DNA of 64,000 nt from Mediterranea massiliensis (lineage in GTDB: Bacteria; Bacteroidota; Bacteroidia; Bacteroidales; Bacteroidaceae), in assembly GCF_900128475.1 (NCBI RefSeq), contig NZ_LT635838.1:312536-376535 (forward strand). Reading direction: 5' to 3'. The notes beneath the pieces are model-generated. The model saw only the letters and a list, made by a program, of their open reading frames with translations. It made no database searches and was not told the DNA's origin. Positions 7,906-17,112 of this stretch are shown here, in pieces (the stretch's first letter is position 1; each line of letters opens with the position of its first letter). The position numbers and the translations under genes were made by a program.

Positions 7906-9525
7906 TTAATAACCAGGATTTTGGGTCAGGTTGCTATTATTGGTCAAATCATTTTCAGGAATAGCAAAAATATTCATATAGCTGCCAAACTGGGCACCAT
8001 CATAAGTACCACCCATCCATTCCCATTTATAGGAAGCCTGTCCACCGAAACGGCCGAAACGAATAAGATCCATACGACGACGTCCCTCAAACCAGAATTC
8101 TTTTGACCATTCGTCCAAAATATTGTCCAATGTATAAACATTCTGAGTAGCCGCATTTGCACGTCTGCGCAAATCATTAATCTTTTCTGAAGCATCTGTA
8201 TTGGCACCGTTCAAGCGAGTAGAGGCCTCGGCATAAGTAAGATAGGCTTCTGCAATACGGAACAATGGCAAATCGGTATTCACATAATCAATGACTTGAT
8301 TGGGCTGACCATCCGAACGTACATTTCTAAACTTAACACAACCATAACCGGCAGCCTGTTCGCTTTCGTCATCAATAGACGGGGTAAATCCTTCACCGTA
8401 GAACAAAGCACGGTCATCGTTAGCAGCAGCAGTCATTGCAGCTACAGAGTTGGCAGCCGGTGCTGCACTGGTTGGGAAGAACTTATCCAGCAACTGCTGA
8501 CGTACTCTTGTACACCGGTTCCAACTGTTATTCGTTCCGGAAGGAACATTGACACTCATGTCCGAACTATAGGCAGCAAGTATCAGGAAGTTCATTCCAC
8601 CATAGCTTTTAGTGGTTACACCATCAAACAAAACTGGGAAAATCATCTCATAACGAGCTTCTGTCTCATTATTATCGGCAAGGAACAACATCTGATATGG
8701 AGAGTAAACTTCACCTGTCGAAGGATTGGTTGCCCCCACTGTACACAGATGATAATAACCATTATTGATTACCTTGTCTGCATAATTCATGGCATCCTCC
8801 CAGCGGGCGGTACCTGTGTATACTTCCGCATTCAAATAAAGTCTGGACAACAGATTCCATACTGCAACTTTATCTACCCGACCATAAGTGTTCTGCCCGG
8901 CATCAGCCATAGCATTTACACAATCCAATAATTCAGATTCAACGAACTCAAAAAACTGCGAACGGGTATAGCGTTCAGCCAAATCCGAAGTGACAGTTGT
9001 CACAAATGCAGCATTGGCATACATATCCATCACATAATAATATTGTAAGGCACGGATAAATCGCACTTCAGCCCGCCTCATGGCTGTCTCAGGAGTACCA
9101 TCTTCTGGAACTTGCTCCAAATAAAAGTTACATAATGTAATCGTAAAATATAAACGATAGTAAAAGCCTACTGAAAATACGTTACTAGCACCATAAGAAT
9201 TATGAAGCAAATCGGGTACACCGGCATCTGTTGCCCAAACCCAATGAGCTTCGTCCGTTGTAAATTCATTCAGATACCAAGACATACGATAGAAATCGGA
9301 CTGACCTTCATCAATGTCTGTCACGTCACCGCTACCGGCAGGACCTGTCTGACCTGTCAAAGCAAAACTGGCATATACTTTATTGAATAAAGCATCATTG
9401 TCTGCCTCCATTGTTTGTTGCGGATTGATTGGAGTGACATCCAAATCACCGACACAAGATGTATTCCCCATCAACAGTGCCAGGCTTGCCGCAAAAATAA
9501 ATGCTTTTATTTTATTAAATTTCAT
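7906..9525 (-). CDS. susD: SusD/RagB-family glycan-binding lipoprotein
   Basis: An outer-membrane lipoprotein that lids the SusC channel and binds oligosaccharide. ATG 9525 starts a good signal peptide (MKFNKIKAFIFAASLALLMG) with a lipobox cysteine at about residue 24. The body shows the SusD tetratricopeptide-like helices (EVRFIRALQYYYVMDMYANA) and the family C-terminus (EWSKEFWFEGRRRMDLIRFG, then FAIPENDLTNNSNLTQNPGY). About 539 residues, normal for SusD. It is 20 bases from susC and cotranscribed with the SusE-like genes and susG. The nine-base extension to an ATG at 9534 is less likely to be used. Confidence 0.95.
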   Translation of the reverse strand: MKFNKIKAFIFAASLALLMGNTSCVGDLDVTPINPQQTMEADNDALFNKVYASFALTGQTGPAGSGDVTDIDEGQSDFYRMSWYLNEFTTDEAHWVWATDAGVPDLLHNSYGASNVFSVGFYYRLYFTITLCNFYLEQVPEDGTPETAMRRAEVRFIRALQYYYVMDMYANAAFVTTVTSDLAERYTRSQFFEFVESELLDCVNAMADAGQNTYGRVDKVAVWNLLSRLYLNAEVYTGTARWEDAMNYADKVINNGYYHLCTVGATNPSTGEVYSPYQMLFLADNNETEARYEMIFPVLFDGVTTKSYGGMNFLILAAYSSDMSVNVPSGTNNSWNRCTRVRQQLLDKFFPTSAAPAANSVAAMTAAANDDRALFYGEGFTPSIDDESEQAAGYGCVKFRNVRSDGQPNQVIDYVNTDLPLFRIAEAYLTYAEASTRLNGANTDASEKINDLRRRANAATQNVYTLDNILDEWSKEFWFEGRRRMDLIRFGRFGGQASYKWEWMGGTYDGAQFGSYMNIFAIPENDLTNNSNLTQNPGY

Positions 9526-9545
9526 ATTCCACAAATTTTAAATGA

Positions 9546-12500
9546 TTAGAAATTAAGACTAACTCCCAAAATACCCATAAAAGGACGGGGATAAATGTTG
9601 CTGTCATATCCACCGTTGACTTCGGGATCCAATCCTTTATACTTCGTAACAGTAAATACATTCTGAGCTGTAAAATAGATTCGTCCACCTAAAGCAAGCT
9701 TTCCTATCTTGTCAAAAGAATAACCCAAAGTAATGTTGTCACACTTCAAATACGAAGCATTTTGAATAAAGTAGTCAGACAGGGCATCAGTTGAAGAAAC
9801 TTGTTGCCAATTCTTAGGCCTTGTCATATCCAATACATTATGCCACGTAGACCCAGAATAAGTACTGGAAGAAGAAAGATTAGAATTGCTGCACTCAACC
9901 GCATTGTAATTGTAGTTGCCCAAACTTGCGCGCAAAGAAAAACTTAAATCCCAATTCTTATAAATCAACTTAGATGTGAGTCCCATTAGTACATCGGGAT
10001 CTGCTTTCTTATAGAAATAACGGTCGTCACCGTTGATTACACCATTACCGTCGCGGTCTACAAATTCGCCTTCAATGGGCTGGCCATTCTCATCGTAAAC
10101 CTGCTGATAAGTGTAATAAGCAGTAGACGGCTGGCCTACTGTCCAACCCTTAATACCATCCGAGCTTCCTGCACCTACGGCACTGCCACCGTATTGTACA
10201 ACATAGTCATCGCCCTGACTGGCTACCAGTTCATCGATTTCATTGGAGTTCCAGGTTACATTATACCCAAGTTCCCAACTCCAGTCCTTCATCTGGATTG
10301 CACGCCATGTCAATGCCAGTTCCACACCTTGATTATGCAAGGAACCGATGTTGCTTGTCAGCTTATTGGAGAAATTTGAACCTGCGGCAATAAACACGGT
10401 ATTGATCAAGTCCGTTGTTTTACGATAATAATAATCGATATTGGCCGTCAAACGGTTATTCCAGAAGCCCAAGTCAATACCGGCATTATAGGTTGTTGTT
10501 TTTTCCCAGGTCAGATCCGAATTATATGCATCGGGACGATAGGTTATTCCATTGCCGACAATCGGATAATAGGCGCCTTGAGAGTTAGGAGTATAAGATG
10601 CGAAATATGTATAATCGCCAATACCTTCCTGCTGTCCGGTAATACCATAGCCCAAACGAAGTTTCATGTCAGACAGTACATCCACATCTTTCAAGAATGC
10701 TTCTTCCTTCAAACGCCAGGCCAAAGCAACTGACGGGAATATACCCCAACGATTATCCGGGGAGAAACGTGAAGAACCGTCACCACGCAAAGTTGCCGTC
10801 AACAGATACTTGTCTTTATAAGAATAGTTCAAACGTCCAAAGAAAGAAACCAGATAGTTTTCAGTCTTATACAATGTATTCTCCGATGGATTATACTGTT
10901 GACCCGGGAATTCTTCGTGAGAGTCTTGATAGTATCCACAATAGAAATAATCAGTTTCTTTATGGAAGTGCTGCCATTCGTAACCAGCCATGATATCGAA
11001 ATGGTGGTCTTCCGTAAAATCTTTCGTATATTGCGCATAGGCGTTCAATGAAAGATTATAAGTATCCATCGTATTCCAACCATAGTTGCCATAATAATAG
11101 TTGCCCGTATTATAGAAATAGGGAGAATAGCTTTGATTGGTTTCTCCCGAAGACAGGTTCATACCACCATTGACATGCAGACGCAAATCTTCCAATCCAT
11201 GTACCTTGTAGTCCAACTCCGCATTACCCATCAATACCTTGGACTTACCCGTATTGGTATGCAGATTCAAGATGGCCACAGGATTACCGACCGCCAGGTT
11301 GTTCACGCCATATTGCCAGACAGGATCATAATCTGAAGCATACGGCCACTGCCAGTATCCTCCATAATTCTTCTGACCGACTTCCGTATTGTCATACACG
11401 GGCTTTGTCGGGTCCATCGAAGCGGCAGCACCGATAGCGCCTTCATCTGCATAATCGGTATTCGAATACATTCCCTTGGCATTCAGGTTGACATTCAAGT
11501 GATTGTCAAAGAATGAGGGAGCGATGTTAAAGCTTGCCGTATAACGCTCAAAATTGGAGGTTTTCAAGATACCGTTCTGATTGGTATAGCCGAAAGACAC
11601 GCGGTAGGGCATGTTTTTCAAGCCTCCAGAGACCGTGATGTTATGGTCCGTGCTGATAGCCGTACGATAGATTTCGTCCTGCCAATCGGTATTGGCGAAC
11701 AAGTGGTTGCCGTTTGCATCATAATATCCCAAAGACTGATATTCGGCACTGTTCAAGAAGTCTTCGTCCGAATAGCCGAACAAGTTCTGGACATAGTCCA
11801 TATAAGCAGGTCCGTCCAGAACATCTACCGTATTCTTTACTTTACTAAACGATACATTTCCATTGTAGGCAACTTTGGGTTTTGAACCTTTGGAGCCCTT
11901 CTTTGTCGTAATCAGAATAACACCGTTTGATGCTCGAGAACCATAAATAGCGGTTGCCGAAGCATCCTTCAGGACGGTAAAGCTTTCGATATCATTCGGA
12001 TTTACCATAGAAAGCGGATTGGACAAACCCTGAACACCATAACTGTCCATAGCCAAACCATCGATTACAATCAACGGATCGTTCGAGGCGTTCAAGGAGG
12101 AACCACCACGAATGCGGATGGTAGCTCCACCACCCGGCTGACCACCATTGGTCTGTACATTTACACCGGCAATCTTACCCTGCATCATGTCCTGAGCATT
12201 AGTTACCAAACCTCTGTTCATTTCATCGGGTTTGATAGCTGTTACAGAACCGGTCAAGTCGTTCTTTTTTACAGAACCGTAACCGATGACCACTACTTCA
12301 CTCAGAAGTTCGGCATCATCCTCTAACGTAACGACTACCGAAGCTGCAGCAGCCACCTCGGCCGTCTTGTAACCTATGAAGGAGACTTGCAAAGTGGCTC
12401 CCTGAGGAACCGTCAGTGTAAAGTTACCGTTCAGGTCGGTAATCGTACCGTTCGACGTATTACCTTTTTCCACTACATTCGCGCCTATCACTTCAAGCCC

Positions 12501-12620
12501 CGTGGCGTCCTTCACAAAACCTTTCACGGTGACCGTCTGTGCATAAGCGCCTACACACAAGAACATCCCTAAAAAAAGGGTAAGAATCATTTGGTAGATT
12601 CTAAGATTAACTTGCTTCAT
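9546..12620 (-). CDS. susC: SusC-family TonB-dependent transporter
   Basis: An outer-membrane TonB-dependent transporter that imports maltooligosaccharides with SusD. ATG 12620 gives the signal peptide ending AYAQ. A CarboxypepD_reg-like domain follows (VKGFVKDATGLEVIGANVVE), then a TonB-box-like EVVVIGYGSVKKNDLTGSV, the plug (IRIRGGSSLNASNDPLIVIDG) and a 22-strand barrel ending in LGVSLNF. About 1024 residues. There is no STN domain, unlike the second SusC in the window, so it is not expected to signal to an anti-sigma factor. It is the first gene of its operon, with a promoter box at 12716-12723 and a LacI-type operator at 12779-12792. Confidence 0.95.
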   Translation of the reverse strand: MKQVNLRIYQMILTLFLGMFLCVGAYAQTVTVKGFVKDATGLEVIGANVVEKGNTSNGTITDLNGNFTLTVPQGATLQVSFIGYKTAEVAAAASVVVTLEDDAELLSEVVVIGYGSVKKNDLTGSVTAIKPDEMNRGLVTNAQDMMQGKIAGVNVQTNGGQPGGGATIRIRGGSSLNASNDPLIVIDGLAMDSYGVQGLSNPLSMVNPNDIESFTVLKDASATAIYGSRASNGVILITTKKGSKGSKPKVAYNGNVSFSKVKNTVDVLDGPAYMDYVQNLFGYSDEDFLNSAEYQSLGYYDANGNHLFANTDWQDEIYRTAISTDHNITVSGGLKNMPYRVSFGYTNQNGILKTSNFERYTASFNIAPSFFDNHLNVNLNAKGMYSNTDYADEGAIGAAASMDPTKPVYDNTEVGQKNYGGYWQWPYASDYDPVWQYGVNNLAVGNPVAILNLHTNTGKSKVLMGNAELDYKVHGLEDLRLHVNGGMNLSSGETNQSYSPYFYNTGNYYYGNYGWNTMDTYNLSLNAYAQYTKDFTEDHHFDIMAGYEWQHFHKETDYFYCGYYQDSHEEFPGQQYNPSENTLYKTENYLVSFFGRLNYSYKDKYLLTATLRGDGSSRFSPDNRWGIFPSVALAWRLKEEAFLKDVDVLSDMKLRLGYGITGQQEGIGDYTYFASYTPNSQGAYYPIVGNGITYRPDAYNSDLTWEKTTTYNAGIDLGFWNNRLTANIDYYYRKTTDLINTVFIAAGSNFSNKLTSNIGSLHNQGVELALTWRAIQMKDWSWELGYNVTWNSNEIDELVASQGDDYVVQYGGSAVGAGSSDGIKGWTVGQPSTAYYTYQQVYDENGQPIEGEFVDRDGNGVINGDDRYFYKKADPDVLMGLTSKLIYKNWDLSFSLRASLGNYNYNAVECSNSNLSSSSTYSGSTWHNVLDMTRPKNWQQVSSTDALSDYFIQNASYLKCDNITLGYSFDKIGKLALGGRIYFTAQNVFTVTKYKGLDPEVNGGYDSNIYPRPFMGILGVSLNF

Positions 12621-12695
12621 GCACTTAAAAATTAAAGTTAACAATAAAATTATCTCTTCTAAATCATTGGACGTCGTCAGACGCCGACATACTCA

Positions 12696-12723
12696 GTGCG
12701 CATGGCGCACCGCAACAAAAGTA
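12696..12723 (-). promoter_or_regulatory. susC promoter box and 5' stem-loop
   Basis: CAAAAGTA at 12716-12723 is TACTTTTG on the minus strand, matching TAnnTTTG. The expected start site, near 12709, falls at the edge of a perfect palindrome GTGCGC-ATG-GCGCAC (12696-12710). The susC mRNA would therefore begin with a stem-loop. No good -33 TTTG is seen. Confidence 0.6.
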
Positions 12724-12778
12724 TAAGTTTAGCGTTTATCTTGGTTCAACGAAAGAAGAAAAGATGTCGATGAAACCA

Positions 12779-12792
12779 TGCAAACGATTGCA
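12779..12792. promoter_or_regulatory. LacI-type operator upstream of susC
   Basis: TGCAAACGATTGCA: TGCAA and TTGCA arms around a central CG, the classic LacI/GalR operator form. It is the exact reverse complement of the site upstream of lacI at 17061-17074. Its centre lies about 62 bases upstream of the susC TAnnTTTG box, which is more like an activator or looping position than simple blocking. Confidence 0.8.
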
Positions 12793-12820
12793 TCATGATG
12801 TGCATAGCCGACATACCATG

Positions 12821-12861
12821 AAAAAAAAATCGGGTATCCCTACACAACGTAGGCATACCCG
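12821..12861 (-). terminator. Intrinsic terminator of the GH53-GH2 operon
   Basis: CGGGTATCCCTAC (12831-12843) pairs with GTAGGCATACCCG (12849-12861) with one C-C mismatch. On the minus strand it is followed by ATTTTTTTTT. It ends transcripts coming from the GH2 gene before they reach susC, so the galactan and glucan operons are separate. Array B lies between the GH2 stop codon and this terminator. Confidence 0.85.
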
Positions 12862-12931
12862 ACTTAACTTCAAAATCCTATAAAAATCCGGAAAACCGAT
12901 CTGACTGAGGGCTTCTCCGCCGGGGCTTTCC

Positions 12932-13063
12932 GACGAAGCACTGCATGGCACTCTGACGAAGTGCTTTCTGAAGGTGTGACGAAGTGCTTTGTCAGGGTGT
13001 CATGCAGTGCTTCGTCAGGAGGTAAGGAAGTGCTTCGTCAGAGGGTCAGAAAGCACTTCGTCA
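12932..13063. repeat. Palindrome array B, 23-bp period, 6 units
   Basis: Units start at 12932, 12955, 12978, 13001, 13024 and 13047, exactly 23 bases apart. The word is an imperfect palindrome, consensus GACGAAG-(TG or CA)-CTTCGTC plus A, with six-base spacers. The last unit contains the stop codon of the GH2 gene (13061-13063). The same word and period occur in array F at 57.8 kb. It lies in the predicted 3' untranslated region of the GH53-GH2 transcript. Confidence 0.95.
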
Positions 13064-15538
13064 GCGCGTCACGTTCAACGTGAGCTTGGCAGACTTCAAA
13101 CCTTTGGCCTTTGCCTCAAACACCAGCTGGCCGGATTCGGTACCCGTCTGCACGATGGCCGTCAGCTGGCCACTGAAGGCGTGCATGCGCGGCAGGTGGA
13201 AAAGGTCCAGGCAGGTGGCATCACCATTGGCGGCCGCACGATAGGTACCCGCTCCCTTGACGGAGAAAGTTACCAGACGGTTGTCGGCCGGGCAGAGGTT
13301 ACCCTCCTTGTCCACCACGCGAACAGTGATGTAAGCCAGGTCCTTGCCGTCGGCCGTGAGCTGCATGCGGTCGGCCACCACTTCCAGGTGATGGGACTTG
13401 CCGGCCGTGCGCACAATCTTCTCTTCGGCGGGGCGGCCGTCCTTGTCGTAAGCCACAACTTTCAGTTCACCGGCTTCGTAGGGCACATCCATCCACATCA
13501 GGCGGTAGCGGCGTTGCAACCACAAAGCATCCTTTTCCTTCAACGAAAGCGCTGTTTTCGCATCCAGTTTACGCTGCTTTCCGTAGCTCTTCCCGTTGAC
13601 GAAGAGTTCAGCTTCGGGGTAGCTGGTGTAGACAAAGACGGGCGTGTTCTCCCCTTCCCTGCCGGGCCAGGTCCAGTGGGGCAATACATGAAGGGTGTTA
13701 TCGCGCTTGTTCCAAAGGCTGCGATAAAGATAGTAACGGTCTTTGGGCAGACTGGCCAGGTCGATGATGCCGAACACGGAGCTATGGCTGGGCCATGCGT
13801 CGGTGTCGTAGGGCGAGGGTTCGCCCAGGTAGTCGAAGCCTGTCCACACGAACTGGCCGAGCGTCCAGTCGTAGTCATCGGCCAAAGCAAAGTCCTCATC
13901 GGGCACATTCGACCACGAGCAGGCCTCCAGGTCGTAGCCGGAGCACTGATGGTCGTCGTACATGGCCTGCTTCTTCAGCTCGGCGGGAAACTTATAGACG
14001 CCACGCGAGCTGACGGTAGAAGCCGTCTCGGAACCCAGTACCAGGTTCTGGGGCAACTGGCCGTAAGCCTCCACATAGCGATGCGTGCGGTAGTTGAAGC
14101 CAGGCACATCGAGCATGGCGGCAAAGCCATTGCCCAAGACGCAGGATACCTGATCCATGCCGCAGGTGACGGGGCGTGTGGGGTCTTCGCGATGGCAGAT
14201 GTCCTGCAGGAACGAGGCCACCTTGTAGCCTTCGGGGCTGCACTGGGTAGGCACTTCGTTGCCAATGCTCCACATCACCACGCTGGGGTTGTTGCGATAC
14301 TGGCGGAGCATGTTCACCATGTCCTTCTCTGCCCACTCGTTGAAGAAGCGGTGGTAACCGTTCTCACACTTGGCGATATCCCATTCGTCGAAAGGCTCGA
14401 GCATCATCATGAAGCCCATCTCATCGCAGAGCTGTACCAGCTCAGGCGCAGGCATGTTGTGGGCGGTGCGGATAGCGTCGCAGCCCATATCCTTGAGCAA
14501 CGTCAGCTGGCGGCGAAGGGCGGCCACATTGATGGCGGCACCCAGCGGGCCGAGGTCGTGATGATTACATACTCCCTGAAACTTGCGATGCTTGCCGTTG
14601 AGGAAGAAGCCCTTGTCGGCCACAAGTTCGATGCTTCGGATACCGAAGCGGGTGACGTATTCGTCCACCTGACGTCCGTCCACGTATATCTTCGAAGAAG
14701 CCTTATATAAATAAGGTGTCTCGGGGCTCCACAACTGAGGCTTGTCCACGAGGAAGTTCTGCTCGAAGGGCTTGCCGTGGTTGATTTTCATTGTATTGTC
14801 CTTCACGGCCACCACCTGTCCCTCGGGCGAAAGGATTTCGGTAACGATGCGCACATCCTGCCGGCCGGCACCCTCGACGGTGGTCTTCAGGCAGACGGAG
14901 GCATAGTCGGCGGCTACGTGAGGCGTGGTGAGCTGGGTACCCCATACGGGCACATGCACCGCCTCCGTGGCCACGACACGCACGTTTCTGTACAAGCCCG
15001 CACCCGGATACCAGCGGGAAGACTGGGGGCGGTTCTCCAACCGTACGGCCAATACGTTCGGCTGACCATCTTTATATATATAAGGTGTAACGTCGCAATG
15101 GAAGGAATTGTAGCCGCAAGGCCAGAAGCAGGCTTCCTGCCCGTTGACGTAAACACGGGCCTCGCTCATGGCGCCGTCGAAGACGAGCGACACCTGCTTG
15201 CCCGCAGGAGTGTCGAACGTGGTGCGATACCACCCCACTCCCACATAAGGTAAGCCGCCCGTGCGGCCTGTTTTCACCGAAGCAGCCGTCTCGAGGTTCT
15301 GCGTCACGGCCACATTCTGCAAGTCGTTGCTACGGTCGAAGGGACCGTAGATGGCCCAGTCGTGGGGTACGGTGACCGTCTCCCACTTCGTGTCGTCAAA
15401 CTCCGGCTTCATGGCTTCGGCCACGTCACCCTTCGTAAATCTCCAGTTCTTCTCCAACAACGTCTCCGTGCGTTGCTGGGCGGCCACCATCCAGGCCAAC
15501 AACAGGCAACACAAGGTTGCCAACATTCTTCGGTTCAT
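13061..15538 (-). CDS. GH2 beta-galactosidase
   Basis: A secreted or periplasmic GH2 glycosidase of 825 residues with a signal peptide (MNRRMLATLCCLLLAWMVAAQ). It has a sugar-binding domain (about 25-190), an Ig-like domain (195-305), the TIM barrel (305-600) and C-terminal Ig-like domains. The acid/base is E428 in SIGNEVP and the nucleophile is E504 in GSETAST. It follows the GH53 gene by seven bases in the same operon, so it probably removes galactose from galactooligosaccharides released by endogalactanase. Specificity for galactose, rather than glucuronic acid or mannose, is inferred from this context. The gene is clearly GC-richer than susC next door. Its stop codon lies inside palindrome array B. 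Confidence 0.9.
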   Translation of the reverse strand: MNRRMLATLCCLLLAWMVAAQQRTETLLEKNWRFTKGDVAEAMKPEFDDTKWETVTVPHDWAIYGPFDRSNDLQNVAVTQNLETAASVKTGRTGGLPYVGVGWYRTTFDTPAGKQVSLVFDGAMSEARVYVNGQEACFWPCGYNSFHCDVTPYIYKDGQPNVLAVRLENRPQSSRWYPGAGLYRNVRVVATEAVHVPVWGTQLTTPHVAADYASVCLKTTVEGAGRQDVRIVTEILSPEGQVVAVKDNTMKINHGKPFEQNFLVDKPQLWSPETPYLYKASSKIYVDGRQVDEYVTRFGIRSIELVADKGFFLNGKHRKFQGVCNHHDLGPLGAAINVAALRRQLTLLKDMGCDAIRTAHNMPAPELVQLCDEMGFMMMLEPFDEWDIAKCENGYHRFFNEWAEKDMVNMLRQYRNNPSVVMWSIGNEVPTQCSPEGYKVASFLQDICHREDPTRPVTCGMDQVSCVLGNGFAAMLDVPGFNYRTHRYVEAYGQLPQNLVLGSETASTVSSRGVYKFPAELKKQAMYDDHQCSGYDLEACSWSNVPDEDFALADDYDWTLGQFVWTGFDYLGEPSPYDTDAWPSHSSVFGIIDLASLPKDRYYLYRSLWNKRDNTLHVLPHWTWPGREGENTPVFVYTSYPEAELFVNGKSYGKQRKLDAKTALSLKEKDALWLQRRYRLMWMDVPYEAGELKVVAYDKDGRPAEEKIVRTAGKSHHLEVVADRMQLTADGKDLAYITVRVVDKEGNLCPADNRLVTFSVKGAGTYRAAANGDATCLDLFHLPRMHAFSGQLTAIVQTGTESGQLVFEAKAKGLKSAKLTLNVTR

Positions 15539-15545
15539 AGGCTTG

Positions 15546-16724
15546 TCAGTCTTTAAAGGCGTTCATAATTACGGTAGGTTTTCCGTCTGCGGTGAAGGCT
15601 CCCAGGCGGTATTGGCCTGGCTTGCACTCGGGCTCCCAGTAGAACACGCCCTTGCACTTGCCACCGGTATTCTCGCGGCATTCCTTGATGATGCGCGCCA
15701 GCTGCTCCCTGCCCTGCTGGAGGACGGCGTCGCTGGCCAGATTGCCCTTGTCGTCGGCACACTCCATGCCCGTCTCCACCACCATCACGTCGCAACCGTA
15801 GCGGGCACTGACGGCCTTGATGTTGGCGATGCAGTCGGTAATCACCTTATTGGGGTCGGTATATTGATTGCCGTCGGCATCCTTGTTGTCCCAGTTGATG
15901 CACCAGTAGGGATAGAGCGACATGCCGATCATGTCCCACTTGCCGCCGTTCTTCTTCAGCTCGTCGAAGAACCAGGTGTAGAGGCTCTTGTCGAAGCCGT
16001 TGTCCAGATGGACGATGGCGACAGCCTGAGGGAAGACGCTCTTCACGGCATCATAGCCCGCATTGATGAAGGCGGCCAGATTGGCCCAGTTTTCCTTGAA
16101 GCTCACCTTGCGGTTACCGTCATAGTCGATGGTGCTTTCGCCGCTCCACGAGGCACCGCTGAGCGAGGCGTCTTCGTCCCACAACATGCCCGGGCGTATC
16201 TCGTTGCCCACCTGCACCCACTTGGGTGTCACGCCTTTGGCCTTCAGGGCCTGCAAGGCTTCGATGGTATGGTTCCTGATGGCTTCCTTCAGCTGGCCGA
16301 GGTCCATGTCCTTCCAGGCCGCGGGCTTCACCTGCTTGCTGGGGTCGGCCCAAAAGTCGCTATAGTGGAAGTCCACCATCACGTCCATGCCCAAGTCCTT
16401 GGCCCGCACGGCCTTCACTACCATATCTTCCACGTCGCACCATCCGCCGTACTTCGAAGGATCGACCCACACGCGCAGGCGGATGGCATTGAGGCCGCAT
16501 TCCTTCATCAGGGCGGTGCACTCGCGCTCCTGCCCGGCCGCATTGTAGAACTTATGTCCCTGGCTCTCCATCTGGGTCACCCAGCTGATGTCGGCCCCGA
16601 GGGCGAAGTCTGTCGTGCCCGAGGGCGTTTCGCCTCCCTCCTCGCCTTCCTTGGCAGAAGAGCTGCAGGCCCCGAAGAAGAGGACGAGGGCCAGCAAGAG
16701 GCTGGAAAAAGTAAAATGTCTCAT
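15546..16724 (-). CDS. GH53 endo-beta-1,4-galactanase lipoprotein
   Basis: An arabinogalactan endo-beta-1,4-galactanase, probably on the cell surface. From ATG 16724 a lipoprotein signal is present (FFGAC, Cys20) with an acidic linker after it. The GH53 barrel follows, with IRLRVWVDPS, the acid/base E175 in VQVGNEI and the nucleophile E317 in MVVETGM. About 392 residues. An upstream ATG at 16748 would spoil the signal peptide. It is first in a two-gene operon with the GH2 beta-galactosidase. A TATCTTTG box lies at 16766-16773. It has no SusC/D partner of its own in this window. Confidence 0.92.
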   Translation of the reverse strand: MRHFTFSSLLLALVLFFGACSSSAKEGEEGGETPSGTTDFALGADISWVTQMESQGHKFYNAAGQERECTALMKECGLNAIRLRVWVDPSKYGGWCDVEDMVVKAVRAKDLGMDVMVDFHYSDFWADPSKQVKPAAWKDMDLGQLKEAIRNHTIEALQALKAKGVTPKWVQVGNEIRPGMLWDEDASLSGASWSGESTIDYDGNRKVSFKENWANLAAFINAGYDAVKSVFPQAVAIVHLDNGFDKSLYTWFFDELKKNGGKWDMIGMSLYPYWCINWDNKDADGNQYTDPNKVITDCIANIKAVSARYGCDVMVVETGMECADDKGNLASDAVLQQGREQLARIIKECRENTGGKCKGVFYWEPECKPGQYRLGAFTADGKPTVIMNAFKD

Positions 16725-16765
16725 AATCACATGTACTGAATAAAACATAAAAGGATAATTTTACT

Positions 16766-16861
16766 CAAAGATAAACAATATATCCTGATGATGAAAACAT
16801 AGCCCCTATTTTATGAAAAAAAACTCCTGGTACCCCCTATAAACCATGCTGATTATCAGCA
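16766..16861 (-). promoter_or_regulatory. GH53 promoter box and palindromic operator candidate
   Basis: CAAAGATA (16766-16773) is the minus-strand TATCTTTG box, about 40 bases before the GH53 start. At 16847-16861 lies a perfect 15-base palindrome, TGCTGAT-T-ATCAGCA, centred about 81 bases upstream of the box. It differs from the LacI operator, so another regulator may bind it. The regulator is not known. Confidence 0.5.
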
Positions 16862-16891
16862 CATAGACTTTCTACCCCTTTCTCAAAACCG

Positions 16892-16972
16892 GGGAAAAGC
16901 TTTCCCTCACCGGGGGAAAGGTCTTCCCTTTAAAAGGGAAAGGCTTTCTCCTTTAAAGAGAAAGGTTTTCCC
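16892..16972. repeat. Palindrome array C, 22-bp period, 4 units
   Basis: Units start at 16892, 16914, 16936 and 16958, exactly 22 bases apart. Each is a 15-base near-palindrome of the form GGGAAA-(three bases)-TTTCCC, separated by seven bases. The array lies between the divergent GH53 and lacI genes, so it is not simply a 3' end structure. Confidence 0.93.
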
Positions 16973-17060
16973 ACGGCGTGAGATGCAGGGGGAAAAAGCC
17001 GGACTTCCTGTACTTCCGCCTCCTCCGCCCTGCCGAAGGAACGCAACAGAAGCCCCTATA

Positions 17061-17074
17061 TGCAATCGTTTGCA
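17061..17074. promoter_or_regulatory. LacI-type operator upstream of lacI
   Basis: TGCAATCGTTTGCA, the reverse complement of the susC site. It is centred about 62 bases upstream of a TATTTTTG box (17129-17136), the same distance as at susC. Autoregulation of the lacI-MFS-GH65 operon is the simplest reading. Confidence 0.8.
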
Positions 17075-17112
17075 AAAGCAGATAACCCGATAATTTTCAA
17101 GACAGAACGCCA

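Noticed and set aside
12989..14710. Long plus-strand open frame (573 codons) opposite the GH2 gene
   Set aside because: Its translation has no family motifs and is the antisense of a clear GH2 gene. Such frames are common in GC-rich codon-biased genes.
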